A DNA stretch of 64,000 nt. It comes from Cellulomonas sp. KH9. GTDB lineage: Bacteria; Actinomycetota; Actinomycetes; Actinomycetales; Cellulomonadaceae. The stretch is taken from positions 108,485-172,484 of the forward strand of contig NZ_FOSE01000001.1 of NCBI RefSeq assembly GCF_900114185.1, read 5' to 3'. This document shows, in pieces, positions 41,024-52,470 of this stretch. Both the position numbers and the translations under genes were made by a program. The notes under the pieces are model-generated. The model was not told the origin of the DNA and ran no database searches. It worked only from the letters and a program-made list of their open reading frames with translations. Numbering within the stretch: position 1 is the first letter of the stretch; each line of letters starts with the position of its first letter.

Positions 41024-42403
41024 CTACTCCGGGCGGTCGGCCGCGGCCGCGGCCCGGGCCGCCACCGGCAGCGCCTCGACGATCCGGTCCAGCACGGCCT
41101 CGTCGTGCGCGGCCGAGACGAACCACGCCTCGAACGCCGACGGCGGTGCCAGCACGCCCGCGTCGAGCAGCGCGTGGAAGAACGGCGCGTAGCGCCAGTG
41201 CTCCGACGCCTGCACCGCGGCGTAGTCGCGCGCGCCCTCGGCCGCGGCCTGCTCCCCGAACACGATGCTGAACAGGCTGCCCGCCCACTGCAGCGCGTGC
41301 GGCACCCCGGCCTCGGCCAGCGCGGACGTCACCGCCCGGCGCAGGTGCGCGGACGCCGCGTCGACGCGCGCGTACACCTCGGCGTCGGCCAGCCGCAGCG
41401 TGGCCAGACCGGCAGCCGTGGCCACCGGGTTCCCCGACAGGGTGCCCGCCTGGTACACCGGCCCCAGGGGTGCGAGCTGGTCCATGATGTCCGCGCGCCC
41501 GGCGACCGCTGCCACGGGCAGCCCGCCGCCGATGACCTTGCCGAACGTCAGCAGGTCCGGCGCCCACTGCTCGGAGGCGCCCTCGAGGCCCCACCAGCCG
41601 GCACGGCCGACGCGGAACCCGGTGAGCACCTCGTCCTGGATCAGCACCGCGTCGTGGTGCTGGGTGATGCGGCGCAGCTCGCGGTTGAAGCCGGGCAGCG
41701 GCGGCACGACGCCCATGTTGGCCGGCGCGGCCTCCGTGATGACGGCGGCGATCGACGAGCCGTGCTCGTCGAAGGCGGCCTGCACCGCGTCGAGGTCGTT
41801 GTACGGCACGACGATCGTCTCGGCCGCGACCGCCGCGGTGACACCCGCGGACCCGGGCAGCGCGAGCGTCGCGACGCCCGACCCGGCCTGCGCGAGCAGC
41901 GCGTCCACGTGCCCGTGGTAGCAGCCGGCGAACTTCACGACCTTGTCGCGGCCCGTCCACGCGCGCGCCAGGCGCAGCGCCGTCATCGTCGCCTCGGTGC
42001 CGGTCGAGACCAGGCGCACCCGCTCGGCCACCGGCACCCGGTCACGGATCTCGTCGACCAGCTCGACCTCGGTCGTCGTCGGCGCACCGAAGCCCAGACC
42101 GCGCGCGGCCGCCTGCTGCACCACCTCGACCACCTGCGGGTGCGCGTGGCCGACGAGCGCCGGCCCCCACGACCCGACGAGGTCCACGTAGTCGCGGCCC
42201 TCCACGTCCGTCACGTACGCACCGCGCGCCGAGGCCAGGAACCGCGGCGTGCCGCCGACCGACCCGAACGCGCGCACCGGCGAGTTCACCCCGCCGGGGA
42301 TCACCGCCGTGGCGTGCGCGAACGCCTCCGTGCTGCTGGCGGTCCAGGCCGGGCCGTCCGCGGGGGCGGGACCACCTGCGACGTCGTCCTCCACCTGCGT
42401 CAT
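41024..42403 (-). CDS. hemL: Glutamate-1-semialdehyde 2,1-aminomutase
   Basis: A 459-residue PLP enzyme converting glutamate-1-semialdehyde to 5-aminolevulinate, the second step of the C5 heme pathway. It shows [16 protein letters not shown] near the N-terminus, [25 protein letters not shown], and [14 protein letters not shown] with the PLP lysine. [16 protein letters not shown] is a further signature. The ATG overlaps the hemB stop by one base, so it is the last gene of the hemC-hemD-hemB-hemL unit. The extra 25-residue N-terminus is not conserved. Confidence 0.95.
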   Translation of the reverse strand: MTQVEDDVAGGPAPADGPAWTASSTEAFAHATAVIPGGVNSPVRAFGSVGGTPRFLASARGAYVTDVEGRDYVDLVGSWGPALVGHAHPQVVEVVQQAAARGLGFGAPTTTEVELVDEIRDRVPVAERVRLVSTGTEATMTALRLARAWTGRDKVVKFAGCYHGHVDALLAQAGSGVATLALPGSAGVTAAVAAETIVVPYNDLDAVQAAFDEHGSSIAAVITEAAPANMGVVPPLPGFNRELRRITQHHDAVLIQDEVLTGFRVGRAGWWGLEGASEQWAPDLLTFGKVIGGGLPVAAVAGRADIMDQLAPLGPVYQAGTLSGNPVATAAGLATLRLADAEVYARVDAASAHLRRAVTSALAEAGVPHALQWAGSLFSIVFGEQAAAEGARDYAAVQASEHWRYAPFFHALLDAGVLAPPSAFEAWFVSAAHDEAVLDRIVEALPVAARAAAAADRPE

Positions 42404-43395
42404 CACCGCTCCTCCGCCAGCCACCCGGCCAGCTCCGTCGCCCAGTACGTCAGGACGGCATCGGCACCGGCCCTGCGGATGCTGAGCACGGACTCCGTGA
42501 CAGCACTCCGACGGCCGATCCACCCCTGCGCGGACGCCGCCTCGATCATCGCGTACTCACCGGACACCTGGTACGCCCAGACGGGCACGGTCGACGACGC
42601 CGCGACGTCCGCGAGCACGTCGAGGTACGACATCGCGGGCTTCACCATGACGACGTCCGCGCCCTCGGCGACGTCGACGGCGACCTCGCGCGCCGCCTCA
42701 CGGCGGTTGGCGGGGTCCATCTGGTAGGTGCGCCGGTCGCCGTCGAGCTGCGACTCGACGGCCTCGCGGAACGGCCCGTAGAACGCCGACGCGTACTTCG
42801 CCGCGTACGCCAGCACGGCCACCTCGTGGTGCCCGGCGGCGTCCAGCGCGTCCCGCACGGCCGCGGTCTGGCCGTCCATCATGCCGCTGAGCCCCAGCAG
42901 GTGGGCGCCCGCCTCGGCCTGCGCGAGCGCCATCGCGGCGTACCGCTCCAGCGTCGCGTCGTTGTCGACGACCCCCTGCGGGGTCAGCACGCCGCAGTGC
43001 CCGTGGTCGGTGAACTCGTCCAGGCACAGGTCCGCCTGCACGACGAGGGCGTCACCGACCTCCGCCACCACGTCGGCGATCGCGACGTTGAGGATGCCGT
43101 CCGGGTCCGTGGCGCCCGTGCCGAGCGCGTCGCGGTGGGCGGGGACGCCGAAGAGCATGACGCCGCCCAGCCCGGCCTCGGCGGCGCGGGCCGCCTCGCG
43201 GCGCAACGAGTCGCGCGTGTGCTGCTGCACGCCCGGCATCGACGTGATCGGCCGCGGGGCGTCGAGGCCCTCCCGGACGAACAGCGGCAGCACGAGGTCG
43301 GCGGGGTGCAGGCGGGTCTGCGCGGTCAGCCGGCGCATCGCCGGTGTGCGGCGGGTCCGGCGCGGGCGCAGCCGGCCGGGGGTGGGGGTCGTCAC
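42403..43395 (-). CDS. hemB: Porphobilinogen synthase (ALA dehydratase)
   Basis: A 330-residue enzyme joining two 5-aminolevulinate molecules. It contains LPLFVREG, the metal-site segment [14 protein letters not shown], active-site lysines in [13 protein letters not shown] and [12 protein letters not shown], and [10 protein letters not shown]. The metal site is mixed: two of the three zinc cysteines are present and the middle one is Asp, the pattern between zinc and magnesium types. The GTG at 43395 overlaps the hemD stop (GTGA). The N-terminal basic stretch [14 protein letters not shown] is usual. Confidence 0.95.
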   Translation of the reverse strand: MTTPTPGRLRPRRTRRTPAMRRLTAQTRLHPADLVLPLFVREGLDAPRPITSMPGVQQHTRDSLRREAARAAEAGLGGVMLFGVPAHRDALGTGATDPDGILNVAIADVVAEVGDALVVQADLCLDEFTDHGHCGVLTPQGVVDNDATLERYAAMALAQAEAGAHLLGLSGMMDGQTAAVRDALDAAGHHEVAVLAYAAKYASAFYGPFREAVESQLDGDRRTYQMDPANRREAAREVAVDVAEGADVVMVKPAMSYLDVLADVAASSTVPVWAYQVSGEYAMIEAASAQGWIGRRSAVTESVLSIRRAGADAVLTYWATELAGWLAEER

Positions 43396-44408
43396 GGCGT
43401 GTCCTCCGTGGGGGTGACGGGTGCGGACGGGGGGACGGCCCCGGGCGTCGCGCCGGTGCCCACGACGTGCCGGGTGAGCGCGTCGACGAGGCCGGCGAGG
43501 GTCTGCCGGTCGGCGACGGCGTGGACGCGCAGCCCGCGGCGGTGGGCCTCGTCGGCGGTGCTGGGACCGATGACGACGACGCGCGTGGCGGGCGGCGGTG
43601 CGCCGAGGTGGTCGAGCAGGGCGCGCACGCTGCTGGCGGACGTGAGCAGGGCCGCGTGGACGTCGCCGTCGGCCCAGGCGCGCACGACCGCCGGGTCCGG
43701 TGGTCCCGCGGGGGTGGTCCGGTACACGACGAGGTCGTCGACGGCCCACCCGGCGGCCCGCAGCCCGTCGGCCAGCGTGCCGGCGGCCAGGTCGCCGCGG
43801 GGGAACAGGACGCGGGGGCCGGTGCCGGTCGGGCCGTCGTCGGAGGGTCGCGGGGACGCGCCGGCGGCCGCGGCCAGCAGTGCGACGACCAGGTCCGCGG
43901 CGGTGGAGCGCACCGGGGGGATGACGTCGACACGCACACCCAGCGCCTGCAGCGCGCGTGCGGTGCCGGGGCCCACGGCGGCGACCCGGGCGCCGCCGCG
44001 CGCGACGAGGGCGGCGAGCCCGGCGTCGTGGGCCGCGGCGCGGTCGGCCAGCACGGCGACGGCGGCCTGGCTGGTCACGGCGAGCCACGGGTACCAGCCG
44101 GCGCCGAGGGCGAGCAGGGCGTCGTCGAGGGGCCCCGCGTCGTCGACGGGCTGCGTGCGGACGAGCGGGACGACCACGGGCTCGGCCCCCGCGGCGCGCA
44201 GCGCGATCGCGGCGGGGCTGAGGGAGGTGGTGGGGAGCCCGGCCGGGTCCCCCGGGCCGCCCGCGGCGGACGCACCGGCCGCGGGCGCGGGGTCCAGCGG
44301 TGGGCGGGGGACCAGGACGCGCCACCCGCTGAGCGGACCGGTGGCGGGGGACGTGGCCGCGCGCGGGTCGGACGACGGCCGGGCCGGGGTCGGGTCGTCG
44401 GCCGTCAT
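43392..44408 (-). CDS. hemD: Uroporphyrinogen-III synthase
   Basis: A 338-residue protein with the weakly conserved two-domain HemD fold. Signs include [16 protein letters not shown] and [20 protein letters not shown] in the first half, and [16 protein letters not shown] and [19 protein letters not shown] in the second, the last being the typical HemD signature. It closes the tetrapyrrole ring with inversion of ring D. The position between hemC and hemB, with overlapping stops and starts, confirms the call. There is an Ala/Pro-rich insertion near residues 30-55, and the C-terminal 20 residues are low-complexity. Confidence 0.92.
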   Translation of the reverse strand: MTADDPTPARPSSDPRAATSPATGPLSGWRVLVPRPPLDPAPAAGASAAGGPGDPAGLPTTSLSPAAIALRAAGAEPVVVPLVRTQPVDDAGPLDDALLALGAGWYPWLAVTSQAAVAVLADRAAAHDAGLAALVARGGARVAAVGPGTARALQALGVRVDVIPPVRSTAADLVVALLAAAAGASPRPSDDGPTGTGPRVLFPRGDLAAGTLADGLRAAGWAVDDLVVYRTTPAGPPDPAVVRAWADGDVHAALLTSASSVRALLDHLGAPPPATRVVVIGPSTADEAHRRGLRVHAVADRQTLAGLVDALTRHVVGTGATPGAVPPSAPVTPTEDTP

Positions 44409-45433
44409 CGCACCGGGCCGAGGGGGGCGAGGTCGGTGGCGCCGGCGTGCAGGAGGTCCTCGGCCAGCCGCCGCCCCAGGGCGTCGGCCGCCGCGTCGTC
44501 GTCGGCCGGGCCGCGCGCGGCGAGGCGCAGCACGCGCGAGCCGTCGGGGGCGGCCACGACGGCGTCGAGCACGAGCGTGCCGGTCGCCTCGTCGAGCCGG
44601 CCCCACGCGCCGATGGGTGCGGCGCACCCGGCCTCCAGGCGGGCCAGCACCGCCCGCTCGGCGACGACCGCCCGACGGGTGGGGGCGTGGTCCAGCGCGC
44701 GCAGCGCGTCGGCCAGCGCGGTGTCACCGGTGGCGTCCGCCGCCCGGACCTCGACGGCCAGCGCACCCTGCCCCGGGGCGGGGGCCAGGACGTCGGGCTC
44801 GAGGGTCTCGCTCACGGCGTCGAGCCGTCCGAGCCGTGCCAGGCCGGCCGCGGCCAGGACCACGGCGTCGAGGTCGCCGCGGGGCGCGTCGGTGGCGACG
44901 CCGGGGTGCGGCGCCTCGGGGCCGACGTGCGCGCCGGCGGCGTGGGTGGTCGGGTCGAGCCCACGGACGCGCCCCAGCCGCGTGCCGACGTTGCCGCGGA
45001 TGTCGACCACGTCGAGGTCGGGGCGCAGCGCGCGCAGCTGCGCGGCGCGCCGCGGGGACCCGGTGCCCACGCGCGCACCGGCCGGCAGCGTCGCCAGCGT
45101 GAGGCCGTCGCGGGCGCACAGCGCGTCGCGGGGGTCCTGCCGCGGGGGGACGGCGGCGATGACCAGACCCTCGGCGGGGCCGGTGGGCAGGTCCTTGAGC
45201 GAGTGCACGGCCACGTCGCAGCGGCCGTCGAGCAGCGCGTCGCGCAGGGCCGTGACGAAGACGCCGGTGCCGCCGATGGTGGCCAGGGACGCGCGCACGC
45301 GGTCGCCCTGGGTGCGCACGCGGACCGTCTCGACGGCGAGGCCGCCCAGGGCGGCGAGCGCGTCGGCGACGTGACCCGTCTGCGTGAGGGCCAGGGCGCT
45401 CGCGCGCGTGCCGACGCGGACCTGCTGAGGCAT
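44405..45433 (-). CDS. hemC: Hydroxymethylbilane synthase (porphobilinogen deaminase)
   Basis: A 342-residue enzyme polymerising four porphobilinogens. Motifs: [66 protein letters not shown], and the dipyrromethane-cofactor Cys270 in [13 protein letters not shown]. It is the first gene of the hemC-hemD-hemB-hemL unit; its ATG at 45433 lies behind a 180-base gap with an inverted repeat. The loop [19 protein letters not shown] after the DIRGN motif is longer than usual. Confidence 0.95.
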   Translation of the reverse strand: MPQQVRVGTRASALALTQTGHVADALAALGGLAVETVRVRTQGDRVRASLATIGGTGVFVTALRDALLDGRCDVAVHSLKDLPTGPAEGLVIAAVPPRQDPRDALCARDGLTLATLPAGARVGTGSPRRAAQLRALRPDLDVVDIRGNVGTRLGRVRGLDPTTHAAGAHVGPEAPHPGVATDAPRGDLDAVVLAAAGLARLGRLDAVSETLEPDVLAPAPGQGALAVEVRAADATGDTALADALRALDHAPTRRAVVAERAVLARLEAGCAAPIGAWGRLDEATGTLVLDAVVAAPDGSRVLRLAARGPADDDAAADALGRRLAEDLLHAGATDLAPLGPVR

Positions 45434-45525
45434 GCGCCCAGTGTCGTCGTCGCACGCGCGGATGTCGAAATGGCGTGCCCGGCGGTGCTCGCCCGCAGGT
45501 CCGCGCGGAATATCGTCGCAGAGCC

Positions 45526-45546
45526 GTTCTGACAATGCGTCAGAAC
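45526..45546. promoter_or_regulatory. Inverted repeat GTTCTGAC-N5-GTCAGAAC before hemC
   Basis: Eight-base perfect arms (45526-45533, 45539-45546) lie in an AT-richer part of the gap between hemY and hemC. A matching half-site TTCTGACA occurs at 45597-45604, near the hemY stop. It could be an operator for the hemC unit or a hairpin ending hemE-hemY; it lacks a following T-run in the leftward direction. Confidence 0.5.
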
Positions 45547-45612
45547 CTTTTCGGCGCGCCGCACGGAATGTGACGCACACCATTTTCCCGTGCTATTTCT
45601 GACAGGTCGTCA

Positions 45613-47220
45613 TCACGTGGCGTCGGGTGCGGCGGGTGTCGACGGGGCAGGGTCGTCGGCGGGGCCGTCGACGGGGTCGGCGGGCTGTGCGGGTGACGGC
45701 TCGGCCGACGGCTCGGGCGGCACCTGCGCCAGCAGCGCCTCGGCGGCGGCCCGTGCGTCCGGGACCACCGACGCCAGCCCGTTGCCCGCCGCCCACGCGC
45801 CGCACACCGCGACGCCCGGCATGCCCGCCGCGGCCGCCCGCACGGCCGTGACCGCCGCCCGGTGCCCGGCGCTGGGCCGGGGCAGGGACTGCGTCCACCG
45901 CACCACCGCGGACCCCCGCAGCTGCGCGGGGTCCAGGGGCACGCCCAGCAGCGTCGTGGCGTCACGCAGCGCGAGGTCCACCAGCGCGGGACCGTCGGGC
46001 AGCGCGCCGCGGTCGGCCGGTGTCGTGCCGGCGTCGTCCACGGCGTCGTCCCCGGCGCCATCGGTCGGGGCGGCACCGGCGCGGCCGTAGGACAGCCGCA
46101 CCACGTGCCGGCCCGGTCCGGCGGCGTCGGCCACCCACGCCCACTTGGCCGTCGCGTGGGTCAGCGCCTTGGCCCGCACGTCGCCCACACCCGGCCCCAC
46201 CAGCACCCCGGTGCCGCGCGGCGCCGCGTCCAGCGCGGGCGCGTCGAGCACCAGCGTCACCAGGGTGACCGGGGCACCCTCGTCGAGCCGCACGTCCCGC
46301 AGGTCCGCGCCGTCGAGGCCGTCCAGCACCCGCGCCGCGCCGGGCGTCGCCACCACCAGGCGCTGGGTGCGCACGTCGCGCGACGGTCGCGGAGGGCGGT
46401 GCCGGTCCTGCGTGCCGACGACCAGCGTGCCGTCCGCCGCCCGCGTCACCGACTCCGCGCGCGTGCCGGTGAGCACCACGCCGCCGTGCGCGGTCACGTC
46501 GGCGACCAGCGCGTCGACCAGGCGGTGCACCCCGCCCGCGACACCCTCGACGGCGCTGCCCGCCGGCGCCGACGCCCGCAGGCGGCGCACCGCCCGCGCC
46601 AGGGAGCCGCCGGCGGCGTCCCGGGCCTCGCGCAGACCCGGTGCGGCCGCGTCGACGGCCAGGTCGTCGGGGTCGGCCGCGTGCACGCCACCGACCACGG
46701 GGTGCACCAGCCGCGTCACCACGGCACGACCCATGCGCGCGCGCACGAGCCCGCCCAGGGTCGTGGCCCGCGCCCCCACCCGGGCCGGCAGGACCAGGTC
46801 CAGCGCGGCCCGCAGCGCCCCGGCGGTCCCCAGCGTGCGCCGCACGTCCGGGGTGAGCGGGTACGCCGGCACGCCCAGCAGCCCCGTGCGGGGCAGAGGG
46901 CCGTCGCCGCTGGTCAGGTGCGTCCACGCCCCCCGCGGCTCGGGGGCGACGACGTCCCCGGCCAGGTCCAGGTCGGCGAGCAGCGCGGCGACGGAGCCGT
47001 TGCGGGTGGCGTACGACTCGGCGCCCGCGTCGAGCCGCAGCCCGGCGACGTCGTGCCCGCGGACCGCGCCACCGGGGGCGTCGCGCTCGTCGAGGACGAG
47101 CGTGCGCAGCCCCGCGCGCGCCAGCTCACGCGCCGCCACCAGGCCCGCGACCCCGGCACCGACGACGACGGCCTCCCACGCCGGTGCGCCGGTGAGCGGC
47201 GCCGGCCCGCCGTCGGTCAC
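45613..47220 (-). CDS. hemY: Coproporphyrinogen/protoporphyrinogen oxidase (HemY/CgoX)
   Basis: A 535-residue FAD enzyme. The N-terminus holds the Rossmann motif VVVGAGVAGLVAARELARAG, followed by LVLDERDAPGGAVRGHDVAGLRLDAGAES. HPVVGGVHAADPDDLAVDA is typical of this oxidase family. In actinobacteria it oxidises coproporphyrinogen III to coproporphyrin III. The GTG overlaps the hemE stop. The last 40 residues form a Pro/Ala/Asp-rich tail after the usual C-terminal FAD motif (GNGLASVVPDA), an extension not needed for catalysis. The expected next gene, chdC/hemQ, is absent. Confidence 0.9.
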   Translation of the reverse strand: MTDGGPAPLTGAPAWEAVVVGAGVAGLVAARELARAGLRTLVLDERDAPGGAVRGHDVAGLRLDAGAESYATRNGSVAALLADLDLAGDVVAPEPRGAWTHLTSGDGPLPRTGLLGVPAYPLTPDVRRTLGTAGALRAALDLVLPARVGARATTLGGLVRARMGRAVVTRLVHPVVGGVHAADPDDLAVDAAAPGLREARDAAGGSLARAVRRLRASAPAGSAVEGVAGGVHRLVDALVADVTAHGGVVLTGTRAESVTRAADGTLVVGTQDRHRPPRPSRDVRTQRLVVATPGAARVLDGLDGADLRDVRLDEGAPVTLVTLVLDAPALDAAPRGTGVLVGPGVGDVRAKALTHATAKWAWVADAAGPGRHVVRLSYGRAGAAPTDGAGDDAVDDAGTTPADRGALPDGPALVDLALRDATTLLGVPLDPAQLRGSAVVRWTQSLPRPSAGHRAAVTAVRAAAAGMPGVAVCGAWAAGNGLASVVPDARAAAEALLAQVPPEPSAEPSPAQPADPVDGPADDPAPSTPAAPDAT

Positions 47221-48302
47221 AGCGAGTGGACCAGCTGCACGAGTCGCGTCAGCACGGTCGGGTCGGTGTCCGGCGGCACGCCGTGGCCCAGGTTCACGAC
47301 GTGCGCGGGTGCGGCGGTCCCGCGGCGCACCACGTCCCGCACGTGCGTCTCGAGGACCTCCCAGGGTGCGGCCAGCAGGGCCGGGTCGACGTTGCCCTGC
47401 AGCGGCGTGCGCCCGCCGAGCCGCGCCGACGCCTCGTCGAGCGGCACCCGGTAGTCGACGCCCATGACGTCCGCCCCGGCGTCCCGCATGGCCACGAGCA
47501 GCTCACCCGTCCCGACACCGAAGTGCACCGTGCGCACCCCCAGCGCACCGGCCTGCGCCAGCACCCGCGCGGACGCGGGCGCGCAGTGCGCGGTGTAGTC
47601 GGCCAGCGTCAGGGCGCCGGCCCAGGAGTCGAAGAGCTGTGCGGCGCTCGCCCCGGCGGTGACCTGCGCGGCGACGAACGCACCGGTGATCTCGGCCGTC
47701 CAGTCCATGAGGGCGGCCCACGCGGCGGGGTCGGCGTGCATGAGGCGCCGCGCCGCCAGGTGGTCGCGCGACGGCCCGCCCTCGACCAGGTACGCCGCCA
47801 GCGTGAACGGCGCACCGGCGAACCCGACCAGCGGGGTGGTGCCCAGCCGGGACACGGTCCGCGCCACGCCCTCGGCCACCGGCGACACCCGGGCGGCGTC
47901 CAGCGGGCCCAGGTCGCGCAGGCGGGCGACGTCGTCCACGGTGCGCACGGGCGAGGCGATGACCGGGCCCGTGCCGGGCACGATCTCCACGTCCACGCCC
48001 ACCAGGCGCAGCGGCACCACGATGTCCGAGAAGAACACGGCGGCGTCGACGCCGTGGCGGCGCACGGGCTGCAGGGTGATCTCGGCGGCCAGGTCCGGGT
48101 CCAGGCACGCGTCGAGCATCGCGACCCCCGCACGGGACTCGCGGTACTCCGGCAGGGAGCGTCCCGCCTGGCGCATGAACCACACGGGCGGGCTCTGCGG
48201 GCGGTCCCCGGAATAGGCGCGCACGAGTGCCGAGCCGGAGGTGCGGCCGTCGACCAGAGGATGGTGTGGGGGAAGACTCACACGATCGATTGTGCCGGAC
48301 AT
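47217..48302 (-). CDS. hemE: Uroporphyrinogen decarboxylase
   Basis: A 361-residue TIM-barrel enzyme making coproporphyrinogen III. PPVWFMRQAGRSLPEYRE and the substrate Asp in FFSDIVVPL are the main signatures, and VGFAGAPFTLAAYLVEGG, LFDSWAG and GNVDPALL follow. The ATG at 48302 gives a short non-conserved start (MSGTIDRVS); a GTG at 48281 is an alternative. Neither has a clear ribosome site, so the message may be leaderless or nearly so. It is divergent from hemA with only 8 bases between the chosen starts. Confidence 0.94.
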   Translation of the reverse strand: MSGTIDRVSLPPHHPLVDGRTSGSALVRAYSGDRPQSPPVWFMRQAGRSLPEYRESRAGVAMLDACLDPDLAAEITLQPVRRHGVDAAVFFSDIVVPLRLVGVDVEIVPGTGPVIASPVRTVDDVARLRDLGPLDAARVSPVAEGVARTVSRLGTTPLVGFAGAPFTLAAYLVEGGPSRDHLAARRLMHADPAAWAALMDWTAEITGAFVAAQVTAGASAAQLFDSWAGALTLADYTAHCAPASARVLAQAGALGVRTVHFGVGTGELLVAMRDAGADVMGVDYRVPLDEASARLGGRTPLQGNVDPALLAAPWEVLETHVRDVVRRGTAAPAHVVNLGHGVPPDTDPTVLTRLVQLVHSL

Positions 48303-48328
48303 TTCCGAGGATGATTCAATCGGTTCCC
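48281..48328. promoter_or_regulatory. Overlapping start region of divergent hemE and hemA
   Basis: The starts of hemE (48302 or 48281) and hemA (48311 or 48329) lie within about 50 bases. That leaves no room for two ordinary promoters with untranslated leaders, so the promoters must lie inside the opposite genes' first codons or the messages are leaderless. The segment contains CACACGATCGATTGTG (48279-48294), an imperfect palindrome with CACA/TGTG ends. Confidence 0.5.
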
Positions 48329-49600
48329 GTGGTGCTCCTGTCGCTCGTCGCGAGCCACCACGACCTCGACCTGACCGTCCTGGAACGTCTGCAGTCCGAC
48401 GTCCACGCGGTCGGCCGCGAGCTCGTCGCCGCGACCAACGCCGTGTCCGGCGTCGTCGTGCTCGCGACGTGCAACCGGTTCGAGCTGTACCTCGACGTCG
48501 ATGACACCGCCCACACCTCCCGTGCCCGTCGCGCCGTCGCCCAGGCGGTGGCCGCGCGGTCGGGGTACGAGGTCGACGAGGTCGTCGAGCACCTGCGCCC
48601 GCTGGTCGGCGGGGACGCGGGCGAGCACCTGTTCGCGGTCGCCTCCGGCCTGGAGTCGATGGTGGTCGGGGAGCGGGAGATCGCCGGGCAGGTGCGGCGC
48701 GCGCTGACCACCGCGCGCCGCGACGGCACGACGACGTCGATGCTCGAGGCGCTGTTCCAGGCCGCGTCCCGCGCGTCACGGGCCGTCGAGGCCACCACCG
48801 GCCTCGGGTCGACCGGCCGCTCGGTCGTCGGGGTCGCTCTCGACCTGGCCGCCCGCACGCTGCCGCCGGGCGACGACGGCGCGGACTGGTCGGCCGTGCG
48901 CTGCGTGCTCGTCGGCACGGGCTCGTACGCCGGGGCGAGCCTCGCCGCCCTGAAGGCCCGTGGGGTCCGCGACGTGCGCGTCTACTCGCCGAGCGGCCGG
49001 GCCGGGCCGTTCGCGTCGGCGCGCGGGGTCGCGGCGCTGCCCGCCGGTGCCGACCTGCGCGACGAGCTGGCGCGCACGGACCTCGTCGTGGCGTGCTCGG
49101 GTGCCGCCGGCCCCGTTCTGGGCGTCGAGGCGCTGGCCGAGGCGCGGCGGGACGTGACCCACCCGCTGACCGTGGTCGACCTCGCGCTGCGGCACGACGT
49201 GGACCCGGACGTCCGGTCGCTGCCGGGTGTCGCGCTGGTCTCCCTGCAGTCGGTGGCCGAGCACGCCCCCGCCGAGCACGCGGCGCTCGGCCGTGCGCGC
49301 GAGGTGGTGCTGCAGGCGGCCCGGGACTTCGAGGCGGACCGTCGCGTGCGGGAGTGGGACCCGGCCGTGGTCGCGCAGCGCACCCGCGTGCTCGGGGGCC
49401 TGGACGCCGCGCTCGACGCGCTGCCGGCGCAGGAGCGCGACGAGGCCCGCGCGCGGTCGCTGCGGCGGCGCGCCCGCGCCGCGCTGCACGGGCCCACCGT
49501 CGCGGCGCGCACCGCCGCCCGCGAGGGGGACGCCGCGGGGTACGCCCGCGCGCTGGCCGACCTCGCGGCCGTGCCGGTCCCGCAGGTCACGTCCGCCTGA
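48311..49600 (+). CDS. hemA: Glutamyl-tRNA reductase
   Basis: About 429 residues; the first step of the C5 pathway, reducing glutamyl-tRNA to glutamate-1-semialdehyde. LSLVASHHDLDLTVLERL begins the catalytic domain, and VVVLATCNRFELYLD holds the nucleophilic Cys54 (Cys48 if the GTG at 48329 is the start, which fits family numbering better). HLFAVASGLESMVVGEREI and the NADPH domain VRCVLVGTGSYAG follow, and a helical dimerisation domain ends the protein. No strong ribosome site precedes either start. Divergent from hemE. hemA is the usual control point of the pathway. Confidence 0.93.
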   Translation: MIQSVPVVLLSLVASHHDLDLTVLERLQSDVHAVGRELVAATNAVSGVVVLATCNRFELYLDVDDTAHTSRARRAVAQAVAARSGYEVDEVVEHLRPLVGGDAGEHLFAVASGLESMVVGEREIAGQVRRALTTARRDGTTTSMLEALFQAASRASRAVEATTGLGSTGRSVVGVALDLAARTLPPGDDGADWSAVRCVLVGTGSYAGASLAALKARGVRDVRVYSPSGRAGPFASARGVAALPAGADLRDELARTDLVVACSGAAGPVLGVEALAEARRDVTHPLTVVDLALRHDVDPDVRSLPGVALVSLQSVAEHAPAEHAALGRAREVVLQAARDFEADRRVREWDPAVVAQRTRVLGGLDAALDALPAQERDEARARSLRRRARAALHGPTVAARTAAREGDAAGYARALADLAAVPVPQVTSA

Positions 49601-49621
49601 CCGCGCGGGCGCCGTCGCCGT

Positions 49622-49638
49622 GGCCCCGCGTCGGGGCC
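49622..49638 (+). terminator. Hairpin after hemA
   Basis: GGCCCC (49622-49627) and GGGGCC (49633-49638) pair around a 5-base loop, 22 bases after the hemA stop. It is short but GC-rich and is the only terminator-like structure here. Confidence 0.45.
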
Positions 49639-49647
49639 CCGCATGCC

Positions 49648-49687
49648 GCCCGCCCGGGTTCACGCCCGCCCGGGGTTCACGCCCGCC
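49648..49687. repeat. 16/17-bp tandem repeat downstream of hemA
   Basis: Two and a half head-to-tail copies of GCCCGCCCGGGTTCAC-like units (49648-49663, 49664-49680, partial from 49681), differing by one inserted G. They lie between hemA and the SRPBCC gene and resemble the other short post-stop arrays in the window. Confidence 0.7.
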
Positions 49688-49777
49688 GGCGGCGTCGTCC
49701 CGCCTCCGCGCGCGCTGCCGCCGAACCCGCCGTAGCGTCGTCGGCGCACCATCCCCGACCCCGCAGGAGGAGACGGC

Positions 49778-50263
49778 ATGGCCACGATCGACGAGACGAT
49801 CGACGTCGACGTCCCGGTCCGCACGGCGTACGACCAGTGGACGCAGTTCGAGGAGTTCCCGCACTTCATGGACGGCGTCAAGGAGGTCAAGCAGATCAGC
49901 GACACGCTGACGCGCTGGGTCACCGACATCCAGGGCGTCGAGCGGGAGTTCGACGCGACGATCCGCGAGCAGCAGCCGGACGTCGTCGTCGCGTGGAGCA
50001 GCATCGACGGCACGACGCACTCCGGCCGTGTGACCTTCGAGCCCCTCGGGCCCGGGTCCACGCGCATCACGACGCACATCGAGTGGGAGCCGGGCTCGTT
50101 CAAGGAGAAGGTCGGCGCCGCGGTGGGTGCCGACGACCGGCAGGTGAAGAAGGACCTGCACCGGTTCAAGGAGTTCATCGAGTCGCGCCGCACCGAGACC
50201 GGCGCCTGGCGCGGCGAGGTCGAGGGCGGGACCACGGTCGACGGCGGCACGACGACGCCCTGA
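49778..50263 (+). CDS. SRPBCC (polyketide cyclase/Coq10-like) protein
   Basis: A 161-residue START-like protein. IDVDVPVRTAYDQWTQFEEFPHFMDGVKEV is the first strand, helix and loop, and HIEWEPGSFKEKVG and DLHRFKEFIESR complete the fold. Close relatives are annotated as cyclase/dehydrase and are abundant in actinobacteria; they bind hydrophobic ligands, and function is unproven. GCAGGAGGAG lies at the right distance before the ATG. The last 20 residues are Gly/Thr-rich. Confidence 0.82.
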   Translation: MATIDETIDVDVPVRTAYDQWTQFEEFPHFMDGVKEVKQISDTLTRWVTDIQGVEREFDATIREQQPDVVVAWSSIDGTTHSGRVTFEPLGPGSTRITTHIEWEPGSFKEKVGAAVGADDRQVKKDLHRFKEFIESRRTETGAWRGEVEGGTTVDGGTTTP

Positions 50264-50334
50264 CCTGCGCCGACGGCCCGGTCGCCCGTGGGGTGGCCGG
50301 GCCGTCGTGCTGCCGGTGCGACGCGGGGCCGCGC

Positions 50335-52380
<2,046 letters not shown>

Positions 52381-52470
52381 CCACCTACTCTCGCGTGGGA
52401 CCACGCGCGCCGCGACCGCCTCCGGTCCGTCCGGGTGAGCGGGTCGCCCGCTCCCGCTGCGGGCCGGGCG

